From: Setophaga petechia
Lineage: Eukaryota; Chordata; Aves; Passeriformes; Parulidae
Direction of reading: 5' to 3'
Assembly (NCBI GenBank): GCA_024362935.1
Contig: JANCRA010000009.1
Coordinates: forward strand, 15,941,572 to 16,005,571
DNA length: 64,000 nt
The position numbers and the translations under genes are program-made. Below, one piece after another: positions 38,836 through 53,983 of this stretch. Below the pieces are notes generated by a model. That model was given only the letters and a program-made list of their open reading frames with translations, ran no database searches and was not told the DNA's origin. Every line of letters begins with the position of its first letter. The first letter of the stretch is position 1.

Positions 38836-41800
38836 CATTAAAAAATAAAACTTCGATGATTTCCCAAGACCATTCAATGAAGAATCTGTACTGAACCATA
38901 TTTAAGAACGCAAGACCAAAGTACTTAATTCACAGTCACTTTTCTGGATCAAGATGATTGTCCTCATCAGGCAGACACAGGAAGCTCAGCACTTAGCTCA
39001 GGAGTTTTTACCTCTTCTAATGTTTCTAAGAAGACAAACAGAAAACCTATGCAAAGGAAGCAGAAAATGGACAAGCAATTCTTCTTATCAACCACCATAA
39101 GCAAATAGCAATTTCTGCTCCTTCTTTCTGTGGAAAAAGAAATTGAGCAGCCCTTAAAAAGCAACAGTTGAAAGGAAGACAAAATAATTTTTAAGAATCT
39201 GGTTTGACATTCTGAACTTGAATTGAAGCAGACCCTTAGTACCAAAGGTTAAGTTGCAGTTCTTGATCCATAAGATCTTTTTTGAGCTACCATTCATAAG
39301 AAAGACCATAAAAATAACAATAATAATGTTGTTAGTATACCCCAGTTATCTGTTTGCCCTACTGAGATTTTAGCTTTGCCAAAATGCAAGCAGAAAAATT
39401 AGGAACATGAGAAGTGAATTTAATTAGGAACTTGCCATCTGGCATAAGCAAGCAAATGTTAAGTGGCGCCCTTTTAATATGAAGAAACTATAATCAACCA
39501 GGGAACAGACTATAAGCTATTTCCTGTTTGATTGAAATGTTTAAATTAACTATGGGAATAGTGTAATTATCTAGTATTTTGAAGGGTTATCCTCGAGGCT
39601 GAGCTGTAGGCAACCACAGCAAGCAGAACAACCATAGTGGAAGCGTTGACTTAAAATTGACAGATTTAAACTGATAAATTTTGGCAGTCTTTAAGAATAT
39701 GACATCCCAACTTACTGAGCAGAGTTTCAATATACTTGCAAAATAAAGTGTTGCATCAGTTTAAATAAGAAATATAGTAGTGCTATCTGGAGGCATGTTT
39801 ATTACAATATAGCATTCCATTCTAACAGGCTATTTTGAAAAATAATAAATAATAAAGAAAAAAGTATTATGGAAATAGACAACAAAATGAAGTAGGCTCT
39901 ACTCGGCTGCTCTAGTTGTGCAAAATAGGAGACAATTTGTTTGATTTTAGTAAGAAACATCATTACCAAATACCCAGGTTTCTCTTCTAGTTAACCAGTG
40001 ATTCATAATAGTTTCACAATTACTAGTCAATGTAATTGACTAGTAGGGAATACATTCATTTTAACCATATTCAGAATGGATGGTTAAGTCTTTTCCCGTG
40101 TTATTTACTCAAAACATTTAATGTCACATCTTTACTTCTCACACTTCACTGGCTCTGCATCAGCTGAAGTGACAACAGCTGCATCCTAGTTGGTATGATC
40201 ATCTCATTTACTGTCTGGATAACTACACAAACAGGCTGCTTCATTTTCAGCTGTGCAGTCCATCGACTGTTAGAAAATGGTCGCATGGCTACACTCGAAG
40301 CCAAGGCACAGATCAGTCCTCCAGTAGAAAACAACTTCCAGAAATTCACTGTCCATTTCCTAAGATAAAGGTGTCTGACCATCTCCAACCTACTGTGATG
40401 ACTGACAATTCCCCTTAAGGCTGGGCTGTCACACCTACTCTGTTATGGTGAATTAATCCAGCAGATAAGCACCAAGACCAGTCTAAAAGTGCATTGCTCT
40501 AGTCAGCTCTTGTACAAAACTGAATGGATCCCTTTATGCACAGTATACCCAGCCAGTTTAACCATGTCTTAGAACTATCTCTACTTTTTCTAGTACTTTC
40601 TAAGGAAGTATCCTTGATACTTCCTAGAATATTGATAGGAAGAGGTCTTAGAGGATAACCAGCAACATACAAGTAGTCAGTGCGAAGCCTTTCAGATTTT
40701 CAGAATGTGTACCTATATTTGGACTCTTTCTCTTTAATTGCCATTGTTAGACTTTATAATTAACTGATTTTACTTGCCTCATAGGAATCTTAGAATCTGA
40801 TTCTGGGCTTGGCAAAACCATCAATACCAGAGCACTTCACTTTTATATTCTCAAGGAAGTTCTAGTAGACACTTGATATACTTCTCTCTCCTCATTAACT
40901 TTACTTGACGTGCTTAGATTTTAAGCTTGTCCTTAAGTCAAGGGCATCTTGCTTCACTATCAATACCTAGCAGTTCTTATTTCTAACACAATTTACTGCT
41001 CCTTGTCTGTCTTCTATATAATATTCCCAAAAGAATAAAAAAATCAATGAAGATGCATTTTAAAAACAGATATATAGCCTAATACATTGACAGGTGCATG
41101 TGAAAATACTTTCAGGTATTTTTCAAAATTTTCCCACAATTCTCTACTGCTTGCCACAGGACTGAGCAAATGAAAAGGACAGCAGTTTTTTTTGCTACTG
41201 AAACAGTTTGGGGAGAAAAGGTCTGGTCAAGACTATATTCAGATTTCCTCCTAAGAATGGCATAGGAAGAAAAGCAATATTTTTGGATATTTATGTTCTT
41301 CTTACGTTTTTAAGACTGAATGAAGGAGGGATTGGCACTCTGACACCTGAGGCTAGAAGAGAAGTTGCCTCCAGCCATACTGATTTTCATGACAGCTTTC
41401 CTGGGCATGTTGTTAGCTGAAGACTGGAAAGTCAGGGAAGACAAACACTGAGTGTTGCATTTGTGATATTTAGCATCCAACAGCACATAGGAATACTCTT
41501 CCTACAGTGATATGGATGCCCAAGTGACTGAGAAAAAGTGAAGACAATGACTCACATTCAGGTTACACATTCAGGAACTGGAAGGAGTTGAATGAAAATG
41601 TGTTTGCACCGTTGCTAGGGAGGTTGTTTAATCCTTGGAGCAGATTGTAACAATGCTTCAGCTAAAGGCCATGCATTGAGAGACCAGGATGAGCAGCTGG
41701 TAAAGTACTGCAGGAAAGTTTGACCTTACTCTGAGAGAAACTAATGGAGGAAAATCCTACAGAAGACAGAACCTGAACAAAGGAGCATTTTGAGGCTGCT

Positions 41801-44378
41801 GGTTTAGTACCAAATCTGCAACAGAAAGATACCAACCACTTCTGCTCTTGATGCTTAATGTGCAAGTTACAGGTTAAAGAGAACAGCCTTTAAGATGTAA
41901 AAGACTACATCTGTGAGCAAAAAAACTGTACACACCGAACATTCTCCAGCAGCAACTTCCACAAGATGACACAGGAAATTAGTATTCCGTTTGCATTATA
42001 CAATGTAACCTCTACAGAACAGGTCAAAAGACAAAGAGATTCTTCTACATTAAATTGTATCTATTTGCTCAAGTAGCATTTTATATCCTCATATATTGCA
42101 AGGATCTTGTCTTCACTGCAAGTGAAGCCTTCACTTGTCTTTCACTGCAAAAGAATAGATCTGGCTTTGTTTTATACCATTATTTCTACATCTTTCTTAT
42201 AGTTAGTCTATACCTTAGGTAGCTTGCTTTTTTTTCAAGCAATCAACAGTTGAACAATGACTTGTATGTGGTCTATACACTGTCTAATAGCTCCACTTAA
42301 AATCTTCTTACAGCAGTACAGATAACCAGGTAATTTGCATTTGTTAATGGTTGTATGGTTAAAAAATTGAGAAAATATATCAAACTAATTAATATTTATA
42401 TGAGTGTTATACACTCATTTATAATTAAAAAAAACCACCAGCATAAATAACAGAAAATATTTTGGGCTATATAAATTTTGAAATGACATATTCAGAAACT
42501 ACACAGTTAAATATGACAAGAAAAGAGATTCATAGTTCAACTTCCATGTTTAGTAAACAGTAAAATTTACATGCTTACTTTCATTCCTCTGTGAAAAATA
42601 TAACTACCTTAAAATACTTTTTTTCAAATTTTTACTGGAAATGCCACATAAATTCAACTACTTGTTCTGTGCAGGTCCAGGGAACAGATCCAGCAGAGGG
42701 CAAAGGCCCTGATTAGCAATATGAGGCAAAAAATAGCAAGACAAACAGATGGACACAGGGTAACTAATAGTGTGTCAAGTTCTTCTGAACTAAAGTGACC
42801 TTATGCTTATTTTGCATTCCCAAAAGGTAACTAAGCATAAATGAGCTTTGGGATTTTATTTTTTTTTTTTCCTATTGAAAGAGCAATTGTAATTAGCAAT
42901 GCAGAGAAGGTTCTGTGTCACTTTCTCAGAATCACCAACAATTTCAAACTTTGAGATACATATTTAAGGTACTTGGTGCAGAAGCAGCACTACTGATAAC
43001 TGGCTATCTCTGAAGGAAGCCTCCCAATTTCCTGTAGATTTCGATGCAGCATCTGTAAAAATGTCCAGCACTAACAACTCCCACTCCTCATTCCTAAGGC
43101 AATCCCATGCAATTCATTACAGTTCTTGGTTTCACCTGCTTTAGGAAAGATCCATAAATAGCATCCTTGTGAGAGAATATAAAATTCCACAAATTAACAC
43201 TTTTCTAAGTATGAATAGTGTAACTTTTTTGGGGAGTTGAGTCCACCTCAGCTAGACTCAGTGGTATTCCTTTGAAGGTATCTGTTACTTTTCTTAAAGA
43301 TGGATGCTTTTGTCATCTTGCTTTTGTCATCCTTTTAGGCACTGTGAAACAAAGATTCAATCTTAAGAGGAAAGAAAGAATTTAAGGAACAATGCTTGCA
43401 GTCATTAGAAAATCCTGACTTCTACAGAACTGTTGAGATACTTCTTATCAAAAATAGTAACGAAAATGTAAAGTATAACTTTGAGAATGAAATTAACAAA
43501 TGTCTGCCTGATGCATTTATGTTAATCCAAGCTAATGATCAGGAACAACAGCCTTTTTTTGAATAAACTACATGAAAATCTCTCCTAATAAAGTAAATAT
43601 GTAAAAGGAGGCTATTGATTTTATAAAGAGGGATGTTTATGGAGGCACTGAAAATGTACACTAGAATAATCTCCAAAAGAAAGTTTTACAAATTAGATGC
43701 TTTGAAACATTTTCAGAAACTATTTTTTTTGTAAATTACTCAAACTGTAAGAATGCAGAGAATTCAGCAGCTATAGAACATTTTCTGCATTTCCCATTTT
43801 CTCTATTAGCAATATGAAATCAAGGTGAAAGCAGAAAAGGATTTTATGGCTCTGAGACAATCATAGAATCTCACACCAACAGACTTAAAGAGGGCCCAAA
43901 CAGAGAAAACTGTGAATGTGCCTGGACAAAGAAACTGCTGTCAGCCTATAAAACAGAAAAAGGTATCTACAGACAAGCTAATGGGGGAAGAAATGGCATC
44001 CTGGTGTACCACATCAATCTCCCTGCCAGTTCTCTTACTTTCTTAATGGCCACTCAGCATGGGGCTAGAATCGAAGTCCCAATACAAGAACAATTAAAGA
44101 AACAGCAGGACCATACAAAGTTACAATATGACATTAATTTTTAAACAACGAAAACAAACAGTCCCTTTGGAAAGGTGTTTAAGTTCCTAGAAAAGCTTTT
44201 TTTAAAAAGTGAGTTCATTGAAATCTCACAAATTGTAAATACAAAATTTTCTTCCACTGTCTAGAAATACTTTACTTTCCATGTTAGAATTTGATTTTAT
44301 GAATAGCTATTGAACTCCATTTGAGATAAAATTTTCTCATATCATATTTACTTTCCAGCTGTTTCAACTAATTTACAG

Positions 44379-44395
44379 AAAAAAAAAAAAAAAAA
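44379..44395. repeat. poly-A tract
   Basis: About 17 consecutive A on the plus strand, without an identifiable retroposed body upstream. Confidence 0.88.
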
Positions 44396-45224
44396 CAAAG
44401 GGAAAAAATGTAGCATAAAACCAAAATATTCACTATCTTCCCTGCACCTGTCATTAAAGTGGATGACTGTATAGTTTTTTACCACAGGACTTAATTCAAG
44501 CCACAAAAATAAACTCTCTTTTCATCAAGCTCCTGTCTGTGAAACTCTAATTCAGCATTACATAGGGGAATTCTCCTATCAGCATTCATAAACACCACTC
44601 ATAGCTAGGAAGAGAAACAAAGCCTCTGATGGTTTTGTTAATGCCATCCAACACCTCCCACAGCTTCTCAACTGAAAGGGTTGTTATATCTCCAATCCCC
44701 TTTTTATCCTGACACTCTTGGTTAGTTGCATTTTGAAGCCCCTTCTCATTAATGCAGCTTTCAAAACCAAGGGGGGAAATTATCCTGACCAGTAATAGTG
44801 TTCCTTCCTTGGATAATTTCCAAGTGCATTTTAACAAAGGGCAAATTTATCCTAATCACAAAAACCCGAAGTTTCCTCTTGCAGCGTCCATGAGAGGAAT
44901 GCTCTAATCCCTGCTTCACTAACATTGCACAAGACAGAACATCCCCACTGCCATTTGTGTAACACTTCCATCAGTTCCTTGAGATGCAGAGAATACACAG
45001 AAAAACTTGCCTCTTCTACCCCACCTTCTTTGATGGGCTCACACAAGCATTGTAACAACAGCTGATGGTATGGCACTACCTAACCTCCAATTAAACAATG
45101 GTGAATTGAAAACACAACTGTAGACTTTGAAAATGCTGCTGTGCTTGATAAATGGATTTACAGTAAGATGCCTGTGGTGAGATGTTAAAGAACACAGGTA
45201 CTGAGGTCACTAAGTACCAGTAAA

Positions 45225-45292
45225 ATCCTACAATGGGTGGTTTGGGTTGGAAAGACCTTAAAGATCATCTAGATCCCACCATGGGCTGGTAC
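45225..45292 (-). mobile_element. CR1 LINE 3' tail, reverse orientation
   Basis: The segment GGTTTGGGTTGGAAAGACC then TTAAAGATCATCTAGATCCC at 45239-45278 is the antisense of the avian CR1 3' UTR, preceded by a decayed terminal octamer. Sequence to the right of about 45292 is not convincing CR1. Confidence 0.82.
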
Positions 45293-46896
45293 CATATGCT
45301 GGTGTCAGAACTGCTTCCAAACACATCACCACATATGTGAGAATAAATCGCTGCACTGAAACAACAGAACCCACTTCCCACTGTGAGAAGGAAGAGTAAG
45401 GGACACTTTCTGTAAGGCTTACACACGCAAAAGTAAAGAAAGAACATCCCTTTTTTATATGTTGAACATGTAATACAGAGTATTCAGTAGCTTAAGGCCA
45501 ATGGAGAACACCAAGGCAAGGGATGACTCTCCCTACATTAACTTTAATAGTATTTTGATGCAGCAAAGGAAGCATCAAGGAAACATACTGAGGGATTTTT
45601 TGTCTTTCCAAAGGACAACCCGACAGTTGGAATGGATGACCAATGGAAGGTCCCATCTGACTGAAGTATTCTGTTCTAGTCTATTCTAGCATACCTTACA
45701 TTTCCATCACCTGGATTTCCATTCTCCTGTCTCATCACTCAGAATCAGAAGGTTCTTCTGGAGCTTTTCAACTGATCCTATTTCTAACTTCTTTCCAAAC
45801 ATCACAGCTCCAAACCCCAACGCAGCCCTTTTGATATGTGCTATCATGGAAAAGACGTGCAATGTGCATTGTGCAAGATCTGTGTTATGTGGACAAGTCT
45901 CAGCACAAACTGTTGCATATCTACAAAGACAATGTTTCTCTGCTGCAAAAATTCAGCATGCATTTTTACTCCCTGTTTCCCAAGATTCAGCCATCTGTTT
46001 ATCCTTCCATAACCCTAATCCTTGTGCCACAGCTGCTTAGCTTCCTAAATTTCTGGTTTGGGAATATCTTGAAAGTTTCCAGAGGAAATCTGAGGAATAA
46101 ACAAGAGAATTTTTACTGATGTTATTCTACATGTGCAGGGACACATGATGTCATACAGATAGAATGGAGTTTAATACTGGAATTGTTCAAAAGGCTGATC
46201 TAGAATTTGAAAGCAAAAATATCTAGCCACATCCCAATTCAAAGTAATCTGCTTTACCTGGTTCTTTTCATAGCTGCTTTGCCTTCATGGCACATATTTC
46301 AGAAGCTTAAAAAGTCATCTAATTTTTTTAACTTCTCAGGATACAAGAACAACAAAATCAATGTCAAAAAGCTTCATCTAAAGCTTTCAGATGCATCAAA
46401 GAACCAAAATTACAAGCGACAATGCTGAAGACTGACAGAATGGAATGAAGCTTTTAGTTAGGATTGTAGGATTCAATTTCCTGAAAATTAAAGTACAACT
46501 ATCAAAGGGGTAGCAGTATTAAAATGAAGGTTGAAAACTGTCTATTTTTGATAGAAAGATTACTTTTAAAGTGTTAGAAACTAGTCAGATATTTTTAAGT
46601 TAAATAAGAGCACATTAACAGCTTAAATGTTTAGGTTTACATGGGTAGATGCACAGTAAATTACAAAGAGAAAAGTTCTTAAGAAAAAGCAGCTTGCATC
46701 TTACAGAGAGGAAGAAGAGGCTGTCATAACAAACAAAATTCCATAAATTAAAAAACCATGTAATTAGAATTAAAATGTGAAGAAACATTCTACTTAAGTC
46801 AGGTAGGGTTAATTTACCTATTTAATGAACCAGTGCAAGGAATTCTGAAATGTATTTTGGCAACCTATGCATAGTGATCTAGGCACAATAAAAAAA

Positions 46897-46914
46897 GGGG
46901 CGGGGGGGAAGGGG
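46897..46914 (+). repeat. G-rich tract with G-quadruplex potential
   Basis: GGGGCGGGGGGGAAGGGG provides four runs of three or more G within 18 bases, on the plus strand, in otherwise AT-rich DNA; an A-run precedes it. Confidence 0.85.
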
Positions 46915-47200
46915 CAGTGATTTTCATTGTATTCTCAATTCCTTCTAAACCCACATCTTCTATACCAAGAAATTCTTTAGGAAAGGTAAAGAAAATACTA
47001 GTGAATACATGCATATACAGGAGCTCTGTCCATTTCTTTCTTTTAGGTACCTTCTAGATCCACAGCAACACAACTTTTTGATTTACTCAAGGTAAACTAC
47101 AAAAGCACACACAGCTGTTAGACCAGTACCTCTTGGGCAGAAGACAGAAATCAGTTCTTTCCTTTTAGCCTCTTTTCCTCCTTCACATGCAGTGTTTCAG

Positions 47201-47250
47201 AAAAACAAACAAACAAAAAAAACCCACAAAAAAAAACCAACAAAAAACCC
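47201..47250. repeat. A/C-rich low-complexity tract
   Basis: (CAAA)n followed by A-runs separated by CC. Same strand asymmetry (A/C on plus) as the other such tracts in the window. Confidence 0.88.
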
Positions 47251-50200
47251 TAATGAAAACAAAAACATAATCCCAAACCCTCTCCTCATAACCACCGAAA
47301 CATGGCTCCTGCCATCACTATCAGGAATATAGATTGTCATTTACCACCAGTTGGTATGCAGGTTATCTTATTTAAATGTGTGATCTGAGATGGAATGACT
47401 CCAGCCTAAATATCCACAAGGAAAACTGCAGCATTTTTCTTTCACTATGCGTGCTTCAAGATGTCAAGCCTGGGAAAGAGAGTCCAGCTACCAAAGTGTT
47501 TGATCTTATTGCCTCCACTGACTCCAATTGCATTTCAGACAACAGCTGGCCAGTGTCCAATGTCCCTGTGCTAGTCCCTCTAACAGGAAGAGACTTGGCC
47601 AATGACTTCAGACTGAATTACAGTTTGACTTCCAGGGGATGGTAGGAAATTTACTGGGCCTAACAAGGATTCTTTGACTGAACTCCAGGTCCAGAGCAAG
47701 GAGGGAGAAAAGGACTGGGCATGACTTCCTTCACTGTTTTCATAGGGACTTCCTAGAATACGAAACTACTGAAAACATGTCAGAGCACAGAATTATTTCA
47801 GGGCAAAATGTAAACGATCAAATGCAATGATGCCTCTAGACAGCCCACATGCTAAGAACTTTGCCAGATTGAAAAGGTAAGGTAGATACATTACTGGAAA
47901 TCTGTCTAAGACTCATATACAAAGGCATGACAACAGGCTCTGATAAATCTTGAAATACTCAAAGAAAGTAGGAGAATATTTTGGGAAATAACACGAAAAG
48001 ATGATGTTTCCTGTCCTTGTATTCTTTCCCAGGCATTTATTGTGAGGTACTGTCAAAGACAGACTTTGGGGCAAGATGGAGCTGAGGTATTTCCAAAATT
48101 TATCATAAATACAGCACTGGAGATACAGGCACCTTGAACACCTCTCAAGTCTTCTTTTTTATGTTAAGCTGAACAAAGACATCATTCATTTCTACTTGCA
48201 AGAGCTCAAGACTGAGCTGTTGTCTCTGTACTGGCTTCTGCTATCAAAGAATAGTGGTCACTTGTAGTGGGGAGCAGGGCTTGAGTGGCATCACCACAAT
48301 GTAGACCAATACTCTGATACAGATGGCATCTTGGGAGAGGTTAAGAATGCTATACACATCATTAGAACAAGTCTGACCTACACAATACACATTTAGCTCT
48401 TAGAACAAGTCAAGGAATCCACAAATCTTCCTTGGTTATCTACAAATCTCTGCGGACACCCATGTGAGGCAATTGCCAGTTATAAACATTATGCAGACAA
48501 AGCCACATATACAGACCCCATCGACTAGCCCAAGATAAATGGGAACTCCTCTTGTACATATCCCCGATAAACCCGGTTGCTTCCAATATGGATGATTTGC
48601 AGTTATATTTTCTACAACTGACCATAAAAAGACTCAGATTTTACTCAGGCTGAAGTTGTTCCTCAGGTAAGAGCTGGGGATTGGCTCACTTTAAGAAAAG
48701 TATCATTCTCCTACTCAATAAAGACAAGTGTCTAGAAAACAGAAGACCAAATGTCAGATATCCCAGGCTCTAGACAGCAAAATTCGAGACCCAATCCTGA
48801 TCTCAGTTCAAGACAACTGAGTTCAATTTTCCCAGCATTCTGTATAGTGAGGACCAACTCTTGATGAAAGCAAACACACAAAGAATCATCCTTCACAAGA
48901 CAGCAGTTTCTTTCAAACTTCATAGTATAATAGGATCACAGATACCAAATTACAACATTTCATGTTAACTCATTAAGTTGTATTCCATAAACCAGGATAA
49001 CCCTATATAAGCAGTCTGGGATCACAGCTTCACCAATGGCACAGCAACACCACGTCTAGGCAATTACCACAAACCAATGGCTTTATAAATAGCACAACAT
49101 ATTCAAGAGATAAAGTAGCCCAAGAACAAGGAAGCCTATGCTGTGAAAATCCCAAGCACTCTGAAGTAGCCGCTTACACCATCTACACTCCTGCTTATAT
49201 GCAGCAGGGATGCAATTTATCTTTCTGAAGAGTCTCAGGCTTGGGAAGAATGGACATGAGCAAGTACTCACTAATCATCTCAAGGTACAGATGTAGTCAG
49301 TGGACACATTTTTCTCTGAAATCTTTTTCTGATTATACTACAATGTTCCCTGCTATTATTCTCTCTTACATCTAAATCTATTATTCTTTGCTTCACAACG
49401 ATCCAACATGAAACAGACTGGCTTGAGACTGAACCTATCTAATATTAATCCACAGTCTGGCTGTTAAGGCATTCTCTTGTAAGGTGAAGTAGCAGTATGC
49501 TTCCATAGCTAGTAACTTTCTGAATTTGGTTTCCCACTTCCCTGGTCCCTTTTTTTAGTCTATAATCAAAAATGTGGCTAGGTCATCTATAGCTTTTTCC
49601 AAGTTATATTAAATAAAATTCAGGACTCTCCTGTGTAAAACAACTCCTTTGCTTCTTCTCCAGAGACAGAATTTTGGACTTGTAAAATTTATAGCCACTG
49701 CACTATTTTACATTAACTGTATGTGCACTATACACCAAATCATAAATTATTTTAAAGACCTATATCACAGTAGGTCACATTCAGTACACACAAATGCTTC
49801 CCAAAATATTCCCAATAAGAAGTACCCTTGCTAGATGTTGTGAAAAGGTAAGCCCTCTTTATGAGACTATATTTGGTCTTGTGCATTTTATAAGTTTGTA
49901 CACAAAAAGCTCAGTGTTACAAACAGTATTTCCTTTTTTATAATCTAAGAAGAATTAGATTATATTTGTCTTGTTTTAACTCAGCATGCAACAGGTAAAT
50001 TGCAGTTCTTTTTACATCTTTCAAGAACTTTAAGAAACACAGCCCACATATACAATGTAAATTCTTAACATAAAATCCTGAACACAATCTGTCAAAATAC
50101 ATCAGTGTGAAGAAACCTACATTCATTTGGTTGTGACCTATAACTTTTCAGGATGACAGCCTCGGCACATAAGATGTTTGCAAAGATCACAAATTCCCCT

Positions 50201-53200
50201 CTTTGGACTTAGCATTTAACCTGTCCTTGACATCTGCTAATATTTACAATCTCCACTATTACCTATGCACATATCCTGTACTCACTGTACTTTAAACAGG
50301 TGGGATACATTTAAGAATAACAGTGTTCCAAACATCCAATACTTACAAATCCACAGGATTTATAGTAAGATTGATCTTCAAAGAATTCCAAAACAAAATT
50401 TGTCTTTCTGCCTGTGCAACATGTGTTACATTCTGCTTTTACAATTTCTTGTAGAGTGCGTTTGCAGCACATGACAACAATTCATTTCAGACTTAGCCTT
50501 CTCTCAGCTACCCCTTTTTACAGAGAACTTTCAGCGCCAGGCTATTGGATTAACTAACTTTATCAGCAATAGCAAGCCAATCCACTACTGGTACTTTATT
50601 TTTCAGGATCCTTGGGACAAAAACTGAGGAATGAGGACTATACTGGAGAAGCCCTTCTGATGGCGGCACATTTCCAGTGAGCGGATTTCCAAAGGACCAA
50701 ACAGCCTACTTCCCGTCACAGTGGTAAATGCAATCTCATGCCAAAGCACAATCCATAAATCTTCAGAAAAAAATATTGACTGGCACTGGACAGCCATAAC
50801 AGAATGATCTACAGCCTTTCCCTATTGGCCCACAAAGAACTTTAGGAAGAGCTCAGGAGTAGGGCTAATCACTTATTTTTGAGAGCAGCAGCTCACTCCA
50901 AACTACCTGGAGTAGCACACAGAAAGTCTACAGTGAATATAGAGTAAGCCTAATATTTCCAGCTTGGGGAAAAAGAATTTTTAAATATTACTTTTAAGAT
51001 TTTATTTTCAGCAATGTAAGGGGAAAATTTAGGCCCAAGAAGTTTGGTAAATGCTCTCCCCTTGTCCAGTTACGGTGACCTTGTTTGTTACTTACAAAGG
51101 AAAACAAAGATATGGTATTTTTGTTTGAACTGCCTGCTAGGATTGCTTTTGATTAGTAAATTAAATGCAAGGTCAAGCTGCTTTAGCAACGAGGAGTTTT
51201 GATAAGGTGCTCCCATGGTTGTGTTACAAAAACACCATGACCTCAATGTTACTGTGAACTCGGGCTTAATGAAAATGTGAAAAAGTGATTCGTGTAGCCA
51301 GGAAATATTACATAATCAGAATGTAACAGTAAGTCTAGCTGAGAAGTAAGTATGCAGATGTAATACTGAAAAAGTGTATATGTGTGGATTTTTATGTATA
51401 CACATAACAAAATTAGGGGTGCTCCTTGAAGTTTCTTCTGAAGTAATGTGTACTTATCTTCCAAAAGGGAAACTAGACAATAGGAGGGCCTTGTGATAAA
51501 ACATAACAGCTTTTATTCCAGTTATAAAAATGTTCATTCTGCCATCTATCTGCTGAGGTAAGTCTGAGAATTCTCATTAAAATTTCAGCATGGCTGGTCA
51601 TAAAAAAAAAAAAAAGTAGGAATAGTTAAAAAAAAAGATAATTGGATTCTTACATGATTGCATTATAGTGTGACACCTCTAAGTAAGGCCATACCTTCTA
51701 CCACTGAACAAAAGGTTACCTGGCATGGGATGTGTCGCCTGTCACTGAGTAAGCTATGAGATTTATTCACTTGGAAAGATGGGTCTGATTTACTCTGTTA
51801 TTTACAGAAGTTAGAACATTATGATTTTATTATAAAATTAGACAAATAAGTGGAGTACCACTTCTCACTAACACATTACTCTAGCTACATAAAATATGTA
51901 TTAAATTTGCTTTTAAAATGTAAGGCAAATATCCTGAGGCACTCCTAATGGCACAAAATAGTGTTAGTCTCAGAGACAAAACTGAGCTATTCAAGAACAG
52001 TAAGTCACCAGTACCATAGCTTTAATATATTTGTTTAATTCTGTGAAGAAGCACAAGTGAGTAAAATGTTCTCTTTGTCTGTTCAGACACCTCTGTAATG
52101 GCAAAAGTCCAAAGATGTCTTAGAAGGACAGACAATCATTTGAAATGATGATGGAGAACACATAAAACTAGAACTATCCAAATCATGAAAACAAATCTAG
52201 CTTCTTCTGACAAATGTGATGAGAAAGACGATGTACACTAACAACACTAGTGACTCCTCAGGAAGCTGAAGCTCAAGAAAACTCATATCAATGATGTTTC
52301 CCCTGTATTTTACTTAAGACTAATCTGTCATGATCTCCTAGAACTGCTTATGAACAAATCTTTCACTAGGTTAATCAAAACTTCCTTTTTTCTTTTTCCT
52401 TCCAGTTCCCGGAGCTCACTGTGGAATTTTGCTATGCAATGAGGCCAGACAGCTTTTCACTGGACTTTCAAAATGCAGTTGGTTTATGCTCAGGAAAAAA
52501 GGAAGAGTTATCTATACTAAAGAGAAGTGATAAGATGGCTTTATAGGAGGTAAGAAACATGAAGACATAAGAATGACATGCAAAAAAGAAATCAAGAAAC
52601 ATGATGAGAGAAGCAAACGAAATAAAAGAGACTGAGAAAGGGTGGAGACAACAAAAACAATCTGCAACAGTAAACCACAGAACCGAGGGCAACAGGAGTG
52701 TCCCATCAAAAAATAGCCTGATGTCTATAACTTCATAGGATAGATGGAAAGTACTTGCTACTACCAATTGTTGTAAGCTTAGAGAACTTTTCTACTTTCT
52801 TTAAGAACTGAAGGAGTCTGGAACAGAAGCTAGTTCATTTACACGACTTTATAATGAATAGAAACAACTGCTGAAATTTCAACACTGCTTACCAAAACTC
52901 AATAAAGCTACCTCAAAACTGGAAAGTAATGACTTTGTAAGTCATTACTTGCAAGTAAAAACTATCTTGCTTATAACAAGTCAGAGTTAGCACTTAAATA
53001 TTGAGCTGAAGTATCACCAAAGCTATTTAATTTCTCAACCAAACAGTGCATATTGTAATACTCAACTACTGTGAAACAGAAGTTATTATTTTGTTAAGCT
53101 TGTAGCAGTAAACTCACTTGTGTCCACCTACAGGAAATGGAGTCCTGCTATTCCCTGGACACAAAAGCGTTTCGACATTTTCTGTTGGATTAGCATCTGA

Positions 53201-53610
53201 GAACTTTGTAATATTCATAAGTATTGTAAATGCAATTTTCATACAGAACCATAATAACTCAATTAAACATTTGATCCTCATAGATTGTTTTAAAACATTA
53301 TTTATAATGAAACACTAAACAATGCAGGAAAAAGGAAGTTAAACTTTTCCATTTTTAGCTGCTCTACTAACAATTCAAAATTTAGTTTTAGAACCTCTTA
53401 CTAAACTTTTCACAACAACACATTTCTCAGGCCAAGGAAGTTCTTGAATAAAAATTATCAGAATAGAGAACATATCAGATGAAAGTTTGGAGTACATTGC
53501 CAAATACATATGCTTAGAAATAGAGAATTTGTACCAGTTGTTTAATTAGTTCTTGTGATTTCATAAACTCTTTGAAGATTTCTCTTCAAATAAAGTCACG
53601 TGTATTAGTG

Positions 53611-53983
53611 CCCTGGTGTCATTCATTAAAACTTTCAGTAACAATAAGTAAAGAGAGTGCACACATCTTCCCACAGTGCTGTGCTTGCTACATCTAACAA
53701 TCATATTGGCAGCACAGTCACAGATGTTTCCACATTAGATGCTGGAACTCTGATTTCTGCATATATCTGCACATTCCTAAGCAGACAGCAATCCCTACCT
53801 ATCAATATGATAATCTCCAACTGGCTACTGTATGATCTAACTCTTTTTGGGATGTACTGGTGTCCAAAGCCAGGCTGGATGGGGCTTTGAGAAGCATAGT
53901 GTAGTGGAAGGTTTCCCTGCCTGTGGCAGGGGGTTGGAACTGGATGATCTTTAAGATCTCTTCCAACTCAAACAATTTTATGA
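53611..53983 (+). mobile_element. unidentified ~375-bp repeat with CR1-like 3' tail, copy A
   Basis: The right part (about 53865-53983) is a CR1 3' end: GGCTGGATGGGGCTTTGAG, GGCAGGGGGTTGGAACTGGA, then TTTAAGATCTCTTCCAACTC and a decayed terminal octamer. The left part of about 250 bp is not CR1 sequence that I recognise, yet it is shared with 57260-57645 up to the same left boundary (CCTGGTGTCA), beyond which the two loci are unrelated. That suggests a fixed-length, CR1-tailed element such as a SINE-like non-autonomous family, or an unusual CR1 subfamily. No tRNA-like promoter boxes were evident in the head. Confidence 0.7.

Noticed and set aside
40146..40388. Possible processed pseudogene on the minus strand
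   Set aside because: The 80-residue frame reads like ordinary protein but matches nothing I recognise and has no poly-A tail or flanking duplication.
43860..43905. Possible CR1 tail starting with a terminal octamer-like word
   Set aside because: Similarity to the CR1 end fades after about 15 bases; too short to call.
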